Shown: positions 23,921 to 33,016, counted from the first letter of the stretch. The stretch: 64,000 bases of DNA from Alicyclobacillus tolerans (GCF_021739485.1 NZ_JAJFNK010000009.1:1-64000); one strand, 5' to 3'. Notes: generated by a model not told the origin, from the sequence alone. Numbers and translations: made by a program.

Positions 23921-25597
23921 ATGGCGAAAAGCATCATGGTCGTGGGGACTGCATCCCATGTCGGTAAAAGCGTACTGACTACCGCTTTGTGCCGGATCCT
24001 GAGCCAGGATGGCTTGCGTGTGGCTCCGTTTAAGGCGCAAAACATGTCTTTGAATTCTGCAGTCACCCCGTCCGGGCGAGAGATTGGCCGCGCACAGGCG
24101 GCGCAAGCTGAAGCCTGCGGAATTCTTCCCAACGAACACATGAATCCGGTACTCCTCAAACCCACCGGGCACTTGCAGTCCCAGGTTGTGCTGCAGGGAC
24201 GGCCGGTGGGGACGCGGTCTGCCAGAGACTACTTTTTTGACGAGAAAAACGAGATTTGGAACGCGGTTGTGGAGAGTTTTAACTACCTGGACGAGCGCTG
24301 CGACGTCGTGGTCCTGGAGGGTGCGGGCAGCCCCGTGGAGATGAATTTAAAATCGAGGGACATCGCCAACATGCGCTGTGCGGAAATGGCTGATGCGCAT
24401 GTGATTCTGGCGGCGGATATCGACCGCGGCGGGGTGTTCGCGTCCATTGTCGGGACTATCCAGCTGCTTGCACCGCACGAACGGGAACGGGTCAAGGGCA
24501 TTGTCATCAACAAGTTTCGCGGAGACCCGAGTCTGTTTGCGGAGGGCAGACAGTGGCTGGAAGACTACTTGGAAATCCCGGTGTTGGGTGTCGTTCCACA
24601 CATTCAAGACTTAGGGATTGATGAGGAGGATTCGGTCAGTTTGTCCTCAGAGCGCTATCAGGTCAAAAAGCCAGATGGGGTTCAGACGCCTGAGGCATTC
24701 GCGAAATCCGGAGGGTCACCGGTCCGTATCGGGATTGTTCAACTACCCCACATCTCCAACTTCACCGATTTTGACCCTTTGTTTCTTGAACCCGGTGTGC
24801 AGGCTTACTTTTGCACCAAGCCTGAAGACTTGTCGGAGGCGGATGCCATCGTGATCCCCGGGACAAAGAGTACGGTGCAGGATTTAGCCTGGCTTCACGA
24901 ACGAGGGTTTGTCACCGCGATTCAGCAAGGCGCCTCATGCAAAACGGCGCTCATTGGAATTTGCGGCGGCTATCAGATGCTCGGCAAGGCCGTCCTCGAT
25001 CCGCATCACTGCGAATCCGACCTAGAATCATGTGCAGGTCTAGGGGTGATGGATGCCGTTACGACCATTCAACTGGATAAGACGACGGTGCTGGTGAAAG
25101 GAACCCTCACAGGCGTTTATGGGGGAATCGAAGTCGAGGGGTACGAGATCCACATGGGAGCGACCGACTTTTCACTTGACCCGCACAGGCAGCCATTCGC
25201 GCATACCCGACGGGCCGAGGTCTTGGCGTCGGTGGACACAGGTATGCCGGCATACGACGCCGTGGTTGCGGACGCTGAGAATGCGGACGCCGTAAATCCA
25301 TATGTTGGGATACAGGCGAGTGACCCGTCCCCCGAAGGGTTTGTTTCCGAAGATGGCCGGGTGATTGGGACCTACTTGCATGGGATTTTGCACAACGACG
25401 AATTCCGGAGTGCCTGGTTAAACAGGCTGCGGCGAAAAAAAGGGCTTCCGGTCCAGCGCACCGTCCTCCATCTCGACGAGTTGCGAACCGAGGCGTACGA
25501 CCGCCTGGCCGACGTGGTCCGCGAGCACCTGGACATGGAGCGAATCTACGAGATGCTGCAACTGCCTAAACCGAAGCGGCCGCTTAGAAAGCGCTAA
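23921..25597 (+). CDS. cobQ: CobQ cobyric acid synthase
   Basis: 558 residues. The N-terminal dethiobiotin-synthetase-like ATPase has GTASHVGKSVLTTALCR and FKAQNMSLNSAVT. A linker is followed by a C-terminal amidotransferase domain with nucleophile Cys in LIGICGGYQMLG and GTYLHGILHNDEFR. It performs four glutamine-dependent amidations of adenosylcobyrinate diamide to cobyric acid. GAAGGG precedes the ATG 6 bp after the cbiA stop, so they are one unit. It is last in the cobalamin locus. Corrin-ring genes are absent here, so ring synthesis is encoded elsewhere or the cell salvages corrinoids. Confidence 0.94.
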   Translation: MAKSIMVVGTASHVGKSVLTTALCRILSQDGLRVAPFKAQNMSLNSAVTPSGREIGRAQAAQAEACGILPNEHMNPVLLKPTGHLQSQVVLQGRPVGTRSARDYFFDEKNEIWNAVVESFNYLDERCDVVVLEGAGSPVEMNLKSRDIANMRCAEMADAHVILAADIDRGGVFASIVGTIQLLAPHERERVKGIVINKFRGDPSLFAEGRQWLEDYLEIPVLGVVPHIQDLGIDEEDSVSLSSERYQVKKPDGVQTPEAFAKSGGSPVRIGIVQLPHISNFTDFDPLFLEPGVQAYFCTKPEDLSEADAIVIPGTKSTVQDLAWLHERGFVTAIQQGASCKTALIGICGGYQMLGKAVLDPHHCESDLESCAGLGVMDAVTTIQLDKTTVLVKGTLTGVYGGIEVEGYEIHMGATDFSLDPHRQPFAHTRRAEVLASVDTGMPAYDAVVADAENADAVNPYVGIQASDPSPEGFVSEDGRVIGTYLHGILHNDEFRSAWLNRLRRKKGLPVQRTVLHLDELRTEAYDRLADVVREHLDMERIYEMLQLPKPKRPLRKR

Positions 25598-25635
25598 AGG
25601 CGCGTGGATGGATGGCAGCGGACTGAACCCTGGAG

Positions 25636-25686
25636 CCACCGCGTTGAACTGAGCTGGGCGTTTCGGCGAACCCAGTTAGGCGGTGG
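25636..25686. terminator. bidirectional hairpin between cobQ and kinase
   Basis: Outer arms CCACCGC (25636-25642) / GCGGTGG (25680-25686) and inner arms CTGGG / CCCAG form a long stem. It lies between convergent genes and overlaps the last codons of the minus-strand kinase. It lacks a T-tract but is the only termination candidate for both. Confidence 0.55.
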
Positions 25687-26800
25687 TCTCCTGCCTTCTG
25701 GCTGGCAAGAAGATCTCCACGGTTGTCCCTTGCTGAGCTTGGCTGTGAATTTGAAACGTTCCTTGGTGCTCCTGGACAATCTTCTGACAGATCATCAACC
25801 CAAGCCCCGTACCGGTTTCTTTCGTCGTAAAAAACGGTTCTCCCAATTTGTCCAGAACTTCTTCTGGAATTCCGCTTCCCTGGTCGATGAAGCGAAGGAT
25901 GACCCCGTTGTTCTGTGCAATTTCAACTTGGACGGTGATGGTACCGCCGTTTTGCATTGCCTCAATGGCATTTTTGATGACGTTGATGAAAACTTGCTTC
26001 ATTTGGTTTTCGTCGCACCGAATCACCGGTTTGCCGTGAGTCGGTTCCAGGGCAATCTTCACATTGTTGCGGGCAGCTTGAATGCTCATCAGTGAAACCA
26101 CTACCTCCAGGAGGTCGTGGATATCGTGATCCGTAAAATTCTCTTCGTGGGGTCTAGCCAGCACTAAAAACTCGCCGACAATGGAATCGACCCGGCTAAG
26201 TTCAGAAAGAATCATGTCAAACTGGTTGTCATCTTCTGGGTTGGCATCGTTATACCGCATGAGTTCGACCGTCATTTTGATGGCCGCCAACGGATTTCGG
26301 ATTTCGTGGGCGATGGCAGAGGCCATTTGGCCAAGCACGGTGATTTTCTCAGACCGGCGCAAAAATTCTTCAGCTTGCTTGCGTTCCGTGATGTCGACCC
26401 GGAATGAGACGTACCTGTACGGTTTTCCCTCCGCATTGAGCAGGGGGACAATCGTCGTATCCATCCAGTAATAGGATCCGTCTTTGGCTTGATTCCGGAT
26501 TTCTCCTCGCCAAATTTTCCCGTTTGCGATAGTGTGCCACATGTTTTTCCAAAATGATTGCGAGTGGTATCCCGAATTGATGATACGGTGATTCTGACCC
26601 AGTAATTCGTTGCGGGCATACTGGGAGATATCGCAAAATTTTTGATTCACAAAAATGATGTTGCCTTTCACGTCCGTGACAGCCACAACGCACGCTTCGT
26701 CCAGTGAGTAGTTGATGTCTCTCAGCTGTTGCAGCGCTAGTTCCAGGGTAGTCATGGTTTCTTTTAACATGATTTCACTCTTTTCGACATCCATCGGCAA
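25676..26800 (-). CDS. orphan PAS sensor histidine kinase (sporulation-kinase type)
   Basis: Up to 374 residues. A single PAS/PAC unit (about 25-140; VTDVKGNIIFVNQKFCDIS, ending FRVDITERKQAEE), then HisKA with His165 in AIAHEIRNPLAAIK and an HATPase with NVIKNAIEAM and GTGLGLMICQKIV. It is cytosolic with no response regulator nearby. H-box and HATPase closely resemble those of the five-PAS kinase at 7082-9643, so both probably feed the same phosphorelay (inference). Start is uncertain: the codon at 26800 lacks a good site, while ATG 26770 follows AAAGAGTG. Confidence 0.85.
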   Translation of the reverse strand: MPMDVEKSEIMLKETMTTLELALQQLRDINYSLDEACVVAVTDVKGNIIFVNQKFCDISQYARNELLGQNHRIINSGYHSQSFWKNMWHTIANGKIWRGEIRNQAKDGSYYWMDTTIVPLLNAEGKPYRYVSFRVDITERKQAEEFLRRSEKITVLGQMASAIAHEIRNPLAAIKMTVELMRYNDANPEDDNQFDMILSELSRVDSIVGEFLVLARPHEENFTDHDIHDLLEVVVSLMSIQAARNNVKIALEPTHGKPVIRCDENQMKQVFINVIKNAIEAMQNGGTITVQVEIAQNNGVILRFIDQGSGIPEEVLDKLGEPFFTTKETGTGLGLMICQKIVQEHQGTFQIHSQAQQGTTVEIFLPARRQETTA

Positions 26801-26835
26801 ATCGTGTTGGAAGACACTTTTGTGTTGAAAGACAT

Positions 26836-26892
26836 ATTAATGGTCCGCACACCTTGGTGATCGGCAGATATCATCGCGGGCGGACCATTAAT
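26836..26892. repeat. 13-bp perfect inverted repeat in kinase leader
   Basis: ATTAATGGTCCGC (26836-26848) and GCGGACCATTAAT (26880-26892) are exact reverse complements around a 31-nt loop, 36 bp upstream of the kinase ORF. There is no T-tract, so it is more likely an operator or RNA structure than a terminator. Beside it, GTGTTGGAAGAC (about 26806) and GTGTTGAAAGAC (26824) are direct repeats. The rest of 26893-27112 shows no gene. Confidence 0.6.
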
Positions 26893-27112
26893 CCTGGGTT
26901 AAGTTGCAATTCGTAGGTGTCTTACACCCCAGTATCTATATTGTGTTGTATGGCCAGATGAATACAAAGGTACAATCGGAGGATTTCGTCTAGTACAAAC
27001 GGACTACTTACAAGGGTGGTTGGAGTCAAGACACTTTTTGACCCGTTTGAAGCGGACGTTTCAGTAGTAACAGCTTTCGGTCGGGTGCTCAAATTGCCGT
27101 CCCCAAACGTCC

Positions 27113-27586
27113 ATGTGTAGTCAAATGACGGCCATCGGTCCCCCGATGGCCGTCGCCCCCATCAATCGGGTACGCGAGGTTCTACAATATGCGACGAGGC
27201 AGATACGGCCCGAAAAAGTCATGATGGGCATGGCACTGTACGGATACGATTGGCGCGTGCCGTATGAGAGCGGGGCCTTGGCTTCAGCCATTGACAACAA
27301 CAGCGCACAAGACTTGGCCATTCGGGAGCAGGTCCCGATTCAGTGGGACGACGAGGCTGCATCCCCATACTTTCATTACCGCAACCGAGATGGGGAAGAC
27401 CACGTAGTTTGGTTCGATGACGCACTGAGTGCCGCGGCCAAGATGCAGTTGGTCTACGACTTCAACTTGCGCGGTATTTCGTATTGGACTTTGGGACGGA
27501 GCTTTCCACAAAACTGGTACCTGCTCAAGGATTCTTTTAACATCAAGAAATGGTCAGCCAAGGGAAGTGGAAAGTCAGTGGGTTAA
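27113..27586 (+). pseudogene. 5'-truncated GH18 spore-cortex hydrolase (YaaH/SleL-like) remnant
   Basis: About 155 residues matching only the C-terminal third of GH18 spore germination hydrolases: GPPMAVAPINRVREVLQYAT, MMGMALYGYDWRVPY, FDDALSAAAKMQLVYDFNLRG, ISYWTLGRSFPQNW. The catalytic DxxDxDxE strand and any LysM domains that should lie upstream are missing. Homology stops abruptly at IGPPMAV, where a 12-bp foldback palindrome (27127-27154) sits. It is therefore a broken gene rather than a short functional one. Confidence 0.8.
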
Positions 27587-27614
27587 GTAAGACCCCAACA
27601 GACGACGCGACGAC

Positions 27615-27665
27615 GCAAAAGTGACGTGCGGTTGAGGCAGTTCCATCCGCACGTCACTTTTTTGC
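27615..27665. terminator. strong bidirectional rho-independent terminator
   Basis: GCAAAAGTGACGTGCGG (27615-27631) pairs with CCGCACGTCACTTTTTTGC around a 15-nt loop. T-runs occur on both strands. Confidence 0.85.
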
Positions 27666-27881
27666 GCCCATGCATCGTCCTTGATGTGGAAAGTGAAACG
27701 TTCGGCTTTCGCCAAAAGGAGTTTAGAATTTCGGCGATCTACACTTTGAAATCGATGCGGTTTCCAGTATACGCCTGCAATGCCGGTGAGAATACGGTAT
27801 GATGATAGGGTCAAAATTGTAGGGCCAAAATTCGAGCATATCAAAATCATCCCAGTTCAGCGTGGAAGGGTGTGTTTCTTC

Positions 27882-28382
27882 GTGGATGGCGTGAGACAAA
27901 ATTTCAATGACAAAGCGGTTCAAGACTACTATCCTGACGACTTTTCTTGGTGCTACGGTTGTGGAAGATTGAACGATAAAGGACTTCAGATTAAGACAAG
28001 GTGGGACGGGAATGAAACGGTGACCGAGTACACTCCGCGTCCGGAACACACGGCTATCCCGGGTTTTGTTTACGGAGGGTTGGTTGCCTCGCTGATTGAC
28101 TGCCACAGTACAGGCAGTGCTTCCTTGGCACTTTACAGAAGAGACGGACACGAGCTCGGCGACGCGGCTCCAGTCCCGCGTTGTGTAACGGCTTCACTAA
28201 AAACGGACTTTTTAAAACCCACCCCATTGGGAAAACCGATTGTCATCCGCGGGCGAATCGTTGAAGTTGGACAGAAAAAAGTCGTCGTTCAAAGCGAGCT
28301 TTCTGTCGATGGAGTTTTGTGTGTACGCGGCGAAGTCGTCGCAGTTGCAGCGCCAAAGACGATGATCGGATCGAACCAGTAA
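27882..28382 (+). CDS. PaaI-type hotdog-fold thioesterase
   Basis: About 166 residues from GTG 27882 (GGAAGGGTG upstream); GTG 27891 and longer readings are possible. The region FSWCYGCGRLNDKGLQIKT resembles the Cys-x-x-Cys-Gly start of PaaI/4HBT proteins. FVYGGLVASLIDCHSTGSA is the hotdog helix with its catalytic acid region, and KTDFLKPTPLGKPIVIRG is the conserved strand. Such enzymes hydrolyse acyl-CoA thioesters; the substrate is unknown. It is flanked by a terminator and the lactate permease. Confidence 0.75.
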   Translation: MDGVRQNFNDKAVQDYYPDDFSWCYGCGRLNDKGLQIKTRWDGNETVTEYTPRPEHTAIPGFVYGGLVASLIDCHSTGSASLALYRRDGHELGDAAPVPRCVTASLKTDFLKPTPLGKPIVIRGRIVEVGQKKVVVQSELSVDGVLCVRGEVVAVAAPKTMIGSNQ

Positions 28383-28525
28383 GCAATCACCCCAAGCAAT
28401 CACCCTCAACCCTGGATGACGACTTGTTTCCATGGCCGCACGCCTCTGGACGATAACGTGTTTCCATGGCCGCACGTCTTTGGGATCACGCAGGGGCAGG
28501 GAAAGGTACAGAGGATGGCGATTTT

Positions 28526-30073
28526 GTGCAATTACTAGCCTTTCTACCGATTTTATTATCCTTAGTTCTGCTTGTCGTTTTCAAGGTTTCCAGCCTGCGA
28601 ACAGCGGTAGTGGGTTATCTGCTCACGGTTTCAATCGCGTTGATTCCGTCTCCATTTCACACTTCTTATGGGTCGCTTGAGTCTGCCTCGTTAAAGGGCG
28701 TGTTCGTCTCTCTGATTGTCATTTATGTATTGGTGTTTGGGTTGCTGCTGTACAACTTGTTAAAGGCGGGCGGAGCCATTCAGGCCATCTCCCACTTGTT
28801 CACCCGGTATACCACCAGCCCGGTGGAGCAGGCACTGTTGATTTCAACTGCCCTGGGTCCTTTTTTGGAAGCGACCAGCGGCTTTGGAATCGGCATCGTA
28901 ATTGCCGCACCGCTATATCTCGAACTGGGTTTTGAATCGAACCAGGTGGCACTGTTGTCCTTGTTGACACAGTCTGCTGTACCGTGGGGAGCATTGGCGG
29001 TGGGGACCGTTCTCAATGCGGAATTATCCCTTGTTTCACTGCATGCGCTGGGGATTTGGAGTGCGTTGCTGTCAATTCCCTTGTTCTTGTTTTATACGGT
29101 GGCGGTCGTTGTCATCGCAGGAGGAGTCAAAGCGGTCCGGGGACACCTGGTTTCAATTTTGACCTCGTGGGGGCTCCTTTCCTTTTTCACTTGGTTCGCA
29201 AACGCATTCCTTTCTACACAGGTTGCAGGAGTTGTCGCTGGCCTGATTGCTGCTTTTGGCCTGTTGCTTTTTTGGCAGGTGCTCCATCGCGTCCAAGCAA
29301 AAGCGGGGATTGGACAAACTGCGGCGGCTGTCGATCCGGTCCAAAGCCACTCCCTTTCAAAGCGGTCCTTGTCAAACGACACCCTCTCCGGTCGAACTAT
29401 CTTTAAATCCCTATTGCCTTACGGCGTGCTCCTGGCGTTTTTGTTCGCTTCCAATTGGATCCCGCCGTTCAGGGAATGGTTACAGGAGTTCCTGGTCATT
29501 CGGGTCTCTTCATTTCAGTATCAATTAGACCTTCTTTACAACCCGGGATTTGCCCTTTTGCTGGCGTCCGTCGTCGCAGTGTTCACCTATCGTCTCCATC
29601 GGGAGCAACTGGGTGCCAGTCTTCTCGCTACGGCGAAACAAGTGTATCCAGCGGCGCTTTCCACCATGGGGTTTGTTGCGATGTCCACGGTGATGCAACA
29701 AGCTGGGATGATCCACGTCATTGCTCAAAACGCTGCAATGCTGTTTGGAACGGCGTTTATTGCGATTTCTCCTCTGATTGGGGGACTAGGAGGGTTTATT
29801 ACTGGAAGCAACAGTGCCGCGAATGCGATGCTTGCACCGTTCCAAAGTGCCATGTCGCACAAGTTGCATACTTCCACTTTGGTGTACGCGACGGCTCAAA
29901 ATGTATCGGCATCGAATATGACCATGGCTTCTCCTTCTCGCGTGGCGCTGGCAGCGGCAATTTCGGGTCAATCCGGTCGTGAAGGGGATTTGACGCGCAG
30001 GATTCTTCCTTTATCGCTGACCGTTCTCCTTGTCGTCACAGTATGCAGCATCCTGATGCAACGCTTTGTTTAG
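28526..30073 (+). CDS. lctP: L-lactate permease family transporter
   Basis: About 515 residues with 12-14 transmembrane helices. LctP/GlcA family blocks: ALLISTALGPFLEATSGFGI, LLTQSAVPWGALAVGT, PLIGGLGGFITGSNSAANAM and ATAQNVSASNMTMASPSRVA. It imports lactate (or glycolate) with protons. GTG 28526 is preferred, with AGAGG upstream. The earlier ATG 28466 lies in a 17-bp direct repeat (GTTTCCATGGCCGCACG at 28426 and 28460) and has no ribosome binding site. Confidence 0.88.
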   Translation: MQLLAFLPILLSLVLLVVFKVSSLRTAVVGYLLTVSIALIPSPFHTSYGSLESASLKGVFVSLIVIYVLVFGLLLYNLLKAGGAIQAISHLFTRYTTSPVEQALLISTALGPFLEATSGFGIGIVIAAPLYLELGFESNQVALLSLLTQSAVPWGALAVGTVLNAELSLVSLHALGIWSALLSIPLFLFYTVAVVVIAGGVKAVRGHLVSILTSWGLLSFFTWFANAFLSTQVAGVVAGLIAAFGLLLFWQVLHRVQAKAGIGQTAAAVDPVQSHSLSKRSLSNDTLSGRTIFKSLLPYGVLLAFLFASNWIPPFREWLQEFLVIRVSSFQYQLDLLYNPGFALLLASVVAVFTYRLHREQLGASLLATAKQVYPAALSTMGFVAMSTVMQQAGMIHVIAQNAAMLFGTAFIAISPLIGGLGGFITGSNSAANAMLAPFQSAMSHKLHTSTLVYATAQNVSASNMTMASPSRVALAAAISGQSGREGDLTRRILPLSLTVLLVVTVCSILMQRFV

Positions 30074-30128
30074 ATGTCAGACAGAACGAGAAACCACATT
30101 TGCGTGCCCCCTTTACACCAAATCTCGT

Positions 30129-30632
30129 TTACCCATGCAGAGGCACACGGAACCACGCCATAAGGAACACAATGATACTCGCTGAGATGGGCAATGCAAC
30201 CTTCCAATTCCTTGCGTGCATCCACGTGAATGCAAAAAAGCAAAAATCAATAAATACCGACCACCCAAGGCTCCAACCAAATTGGTAGATAATTTCTCCA
30301 CTGAGCTTGAGGCACAGTTCCATGACGACATAGACCGCGAAGAATCCCAGGAAATACAATGTTCTAGCCAACTTGCGGCGGGGGAGATAGCGCAGAAACA
30401 AAACGGCCGAGCACGGAAACAGCACAGCGAACTGAATGAGGGTAGACAGTTTATCCGTAAAGAGGTGCCAGTTGCGGAAGTGCCACAGTAAATGTCCGCG
30501 GCACAGCAATTGGTATAAAAGGGAAACCAAACTCACGTATAACGCAGTGGGGTAGTATTTGTCCAGGAACCTGTAAGAACGGGTGAGAACAAAAGCGGCC
30601 AAGAAACACAATGTAAAAATGAGGATAATCAT
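30129..30632 (-). CDS. CBO0543-family uncharacterised membrane protein
   Basis: 167 residues with about five hydrophobic helices. LDKYYPTALYVSLVSLLYQLL and the aromatic-rich LLWHFRNWHL resemble the CBO0543 family common in spore-forming Bacillota. No function is known for the family. GGGGAGA lies about 8 nt before the ATG. It is monocistronic. The 217-bp gap to corA shows nothing recognisable. Confidence 0.6.
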   Translation of the reverse strand: MIILIFTLCFLAAFVLTRSYRFLDKYYPTALYVSLVSLLYQLLCRGHLLWHFRNWHLFTDKLSTLIQFAVLFPCSAVLFLRYLPRRKLARTLYFLGFFAVYVVMELCLKLSGEIIYQFGWSLGWSVFIDFCFFAFTWMHARNWKVALPISASIIVFLMAWFRVPLHG

Positions 30633-30849
30633 ACGTTGTATCTCCCCAATTTGGTTTTCAGTTTGTTATAAAACTGTCTGAAAAAGGGTCGCCAGCAGTA
30701 CAGCAGTTTGTTTGCAAACCCGCGGCGCCAACTGGTTTGGAAGATCCTGCACAGTATGACACCGTTGGCAGGAAGTCATGCGGAACAAAGTGCGGGGCTA
30801 GGGAATGGTGGACCCGTTGGGGGTGAAAGTTTCGGCTAAAATTTCCTGG

Positions 30850-31821
30850 CTAAAACCACTTTTTCTTTTTAAAAAACCACCACAAGGCGACTGTAGATAC
30901 AATCAGCAACGTCCAAACCCATTCGTAGCCGTATTTCCACGTGTATTCAGGAACACCCTTAACGTTGATGCCGTATAATCCGACAATGAACGATGCCGGT
31001 AAGAAAAACGTCGCAACGACGGTTAACGTCTTCATCACCTTGTTCATGCGATCCGCTTTCAGGGATGTTTGCAATCCCAACAAGCCCGTTAACGAGTCGC
31101 GAAAGGCATCCACCGTGTCGACCACGCGGTTGAGGTGATCGAATACGTCTGCAAAGTAGGCAACGGTGTCTTCCGTCGTAAAAGGAAACTGCGCGTGCAT
31201 CAGGCCGCCGACCACGTTGCGTTCCTCCGTAAAGATTCTGCGCAGGTTGTGCAGTTTGCGCTTCAACGAAAGGACGTCTCCGCCAATCTGGGTAAACGGA
31301 TCGTCGTAAATCTTTGTTTCCATGTCGGTGATTTGGTCTTCGATCGTGTCAACGACCAACAAATAATTGTCTGTACAATGGTCGAGCAGGGCATACAAGA
31401 TGTGCTCTGTGCTCTGCATGCGTTGTGCGTCGCGTTTCAATTCTTCCTCAAAGCCGGCGAGGTAAGGCACGTCGCTGTCCGTGAGCACGACGATAAACTG
31501 CGCTCCGAATACGACGGCCATTTCATCGAGATCCCAATCCATGGTCACCCAAAAAAACGGGATATAGGCGTGATCGGGATAAACGTCCAGTTTTGGACGC
31601 TGTCCCATATGTAAACAGTCTTCCACGACCAGCGGGTGGCAGTGGTAGAGGTCCCCGAGGACGTATTGAATGGTCTTTTCATCGGCGCGGTTCAACCACA
31701 CAAAAGCGACTTCTCCATCGCGAGGTGAACGAACCGACGTTTCGAACAGTTTCTCACCCTGGAACACCAGCAAAAGTATCATCCCTTGGCCGTCAAGAGG
31801 TTCGGCTTTGATTTTCAACAA
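30850..31821 (-). CDS. corA: CorA-family divalent cation channel with GIN variant motif
   Basis: 323 residues. A soluble alpha/beta N-terminal funnel domain is followed by two C-terminal transmembrane helices and a Lys-rich tail (KKKKWF). The signature loop reads GLYGINVKGVPE where CorA usually has YGMN and MPE, so Met of GMN is replaced by Ile. GIN is known in the related ZntB zinc transporters, making Mg2+ versus Zn2+/other selectivity uncertain. A consensus sigma-A promoter on the minus strand (31899-31927) drives it, leaving a leader of about 70 nt. No M-box was recognised. Confidence 0.88.
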   Translation of the reverse strand: MLKIKAEPLDGQGMILLLVFQGEKLFETSVRSPRDGEVAFVWLNRADEKTIQYVLGDLYHCHPLVVEDCLHMGQRPKLDVYPDHAYIPFFWVTMDWDLDEMAVVFGAQFIVVLTDSDVPYLAGFEEELKRDAQRMQSTEHILYALLDHCTDNYLLVVDTIEDQITDMETKIYDDPFTQIGGDVLSLKRKLHNLRRIFTEERNVVGGLMHAQFPFTTEDTVAYFADVFDHLNRVVDTVDAFRDSLTGLLGLQTSLKADRMNKVMKTLTVVATFFLPASFIVGLYGINVKGVPEYTWKYGYEWVWTLLIVSTVALWWFFKKKKWF

Positions 31822-31898
31822 AGTTTCAAGAAGATTTATGTACAGTTTGTCTCACTAAAAAGCTATCGCCGTACAAATGGTTCAGGTTAAGGACGAGG

Positions 31899-31927
31899 AT
31901 TATATTTGCCTCCCCTATTGCGCGCAA
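31899..31927 (-). promoter_or_regulatory. sigma-A promoter of corA
   Basis: On the minus strand: TTGCGC (31927-31922), a 17-bp spacer, TATAAT (31904-31899). Its -35 shares the palindrome TTGCGCGCAA with the divergent promoter. Confidence 0.7.
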
Positions 31928-31945
31928 CCGACCGTGCAATATACT
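31918..31945 (+). promoter_or_regulatory. sigma-A promoter of the L,D-transpeptidase gene
   Basis: TTGCGC (31918-31923), a 16-bp spacer, TATACT (31940-31945), about 37 nt before the ATG. It overlaps the corA promoter in the -35 region, so the two polymerases cannot be bound together. Confidence 0.65.
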
Positions 31946-31981
31946 AGATTGTAAGGGATTTGTTGGAGGAGATCGAGAGGC

Positions 31982-33016
31982 ATGCGAAAGAAGACGTGGC
32001 TGTTCTGGGCAGCTGCAGCCACAGTGGTTGCGATCGGTGGAACATTTACATACGCGTCCATCGCGAAAATTCACACGAAAATTCACACGAAAATTACGAT
32101 CAGTGCAGCGTCGGTTCAAGCGGCCAAGGGGATGGAGTTGCGTTTTAGCCAACCGGTCCGATCCGTTCGTTGGACCTACAACGGACAGCACCACCGGACG
32201 AGTTTGCCCACGCCCCAAACCACGGTTTGGTTAAACGCGAACTTGCCCCAGAACGCGAAAGTGACCTTTTCTGTGGATGCGGCCACAGGCAGGTTCGGGA
32301 ACTCATTGGCCAAACCTGCCGCGTTTTCAGAGGTCACCCCAGCGCCTTTGTATGTCATGACCAACCCGGGCATTTATCAGTACAATGTCCCCGTCAGCGG
32401 CCCGTTTACGCTGAAGTTCAGCGCGCCTGTTGCCAATCGCGCAGCCGTGGCTCAGGACATTTCGTTTCAGCCCCCAGTCCCTGGCAAGTTGGTTTGGACT
32501 TCTGGTTCACTCGCTTCCTTTGTTCCGTCAAACCCGATTCCTCCCACGCAACCGGAATTGATGACAATTCGCGGCGGGCTCAAGGGACCGCAGGGCAGTT
32601 CTGGCCAATACCTCTCGGCCGACGTGAAGCGGCCGTTTATTACGGCGAGCGACCAGTTGATTGTCGTGAAGGAGAGCAAGCCGGAAACACTTACGCTGTA
32701 CAAGAATGGGAAAGCGGTCTTTAAGACCTTAGCGAACACGGGAATACCAGGGGCGGCTACGCCAAAGGGGCACTTTTACATCCGTTCGATGGCCTTGTAT
32801 GCGAACATGCGGGGGACGGAGCCAAACGGTCAGCCTTACTATTCCCCGCACGTTCCATGGGTGATGGGGTTATTCGGAAACATCGCCATTCACGGCTACA
32901 TCCGCTCGAGTTACGGTTTTCCGCAAAGCGTCGGGTGCGTTGAATTGCCTGTCAAACAGGCGCGCATCTTGTACCACATGGTCAAGGTGGGCACGCCTGT
33001 GGACATTCAATCGTAG
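31982..33016 (+). CDS. secreted L,D-transpeptidase (YkuD)
   Basis: 344 residues with an N-terminal membrane anchor/signal (about 5-27). A two-domain beta-rich middle resembles Ig-like/bacterial repeat modules (about 40-215), followed by a C-terminal YkuD catalytic domain. The catalytic motif is HGYIRSSYGFPQSVGCVELP with His304 and Cys319. It makes 3-3 peptidoglycan crosslinks or anchors proteins outside the membrane, plausibly in spore or cell-wall remodelling. TTGGAGGAG lies upstream of the ATG. A 12-bp duplication at 32066-32089 yields KIHTKIHTKI after the signal. Confidence 0.85.
   Translation: MRKKTWLFWAAAATVVAIGGTFTYASIAKIHTKIHTKITISAASVQAAKGMELRFSQPVRSVRWTYNGQHHRTSLPTPQTTVWLNANLPQNAKVTFSVDAATGRFGNSLAKPAAFSEVTPAPLYVMTNPGIYQYNVPVSGPFTLKFSAPVANRAAVAQDISFQPPVPGKLVWTSGSLASFVPSNPIPPTQPELMTIRGGLKGPQGSSGQYLSADVKRPFITASDQLIVVKESKPETLTLYKNGKAVFKTLANTGIPGAATPKGHFYIRSMALYANMRGTEPNGQPYYSPHVPWVMGLFGNIAIHGYIRSSYGFPQSVGCVELPVKQARILYHMVKVGTPVDIQS

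Noticed and set aside
31822-31898. M-box magnesium riboswitch in the corA leader
   Set aside because: The leader is only about 70 nt, much shorter than an M-box, and lacks its conserved segments.
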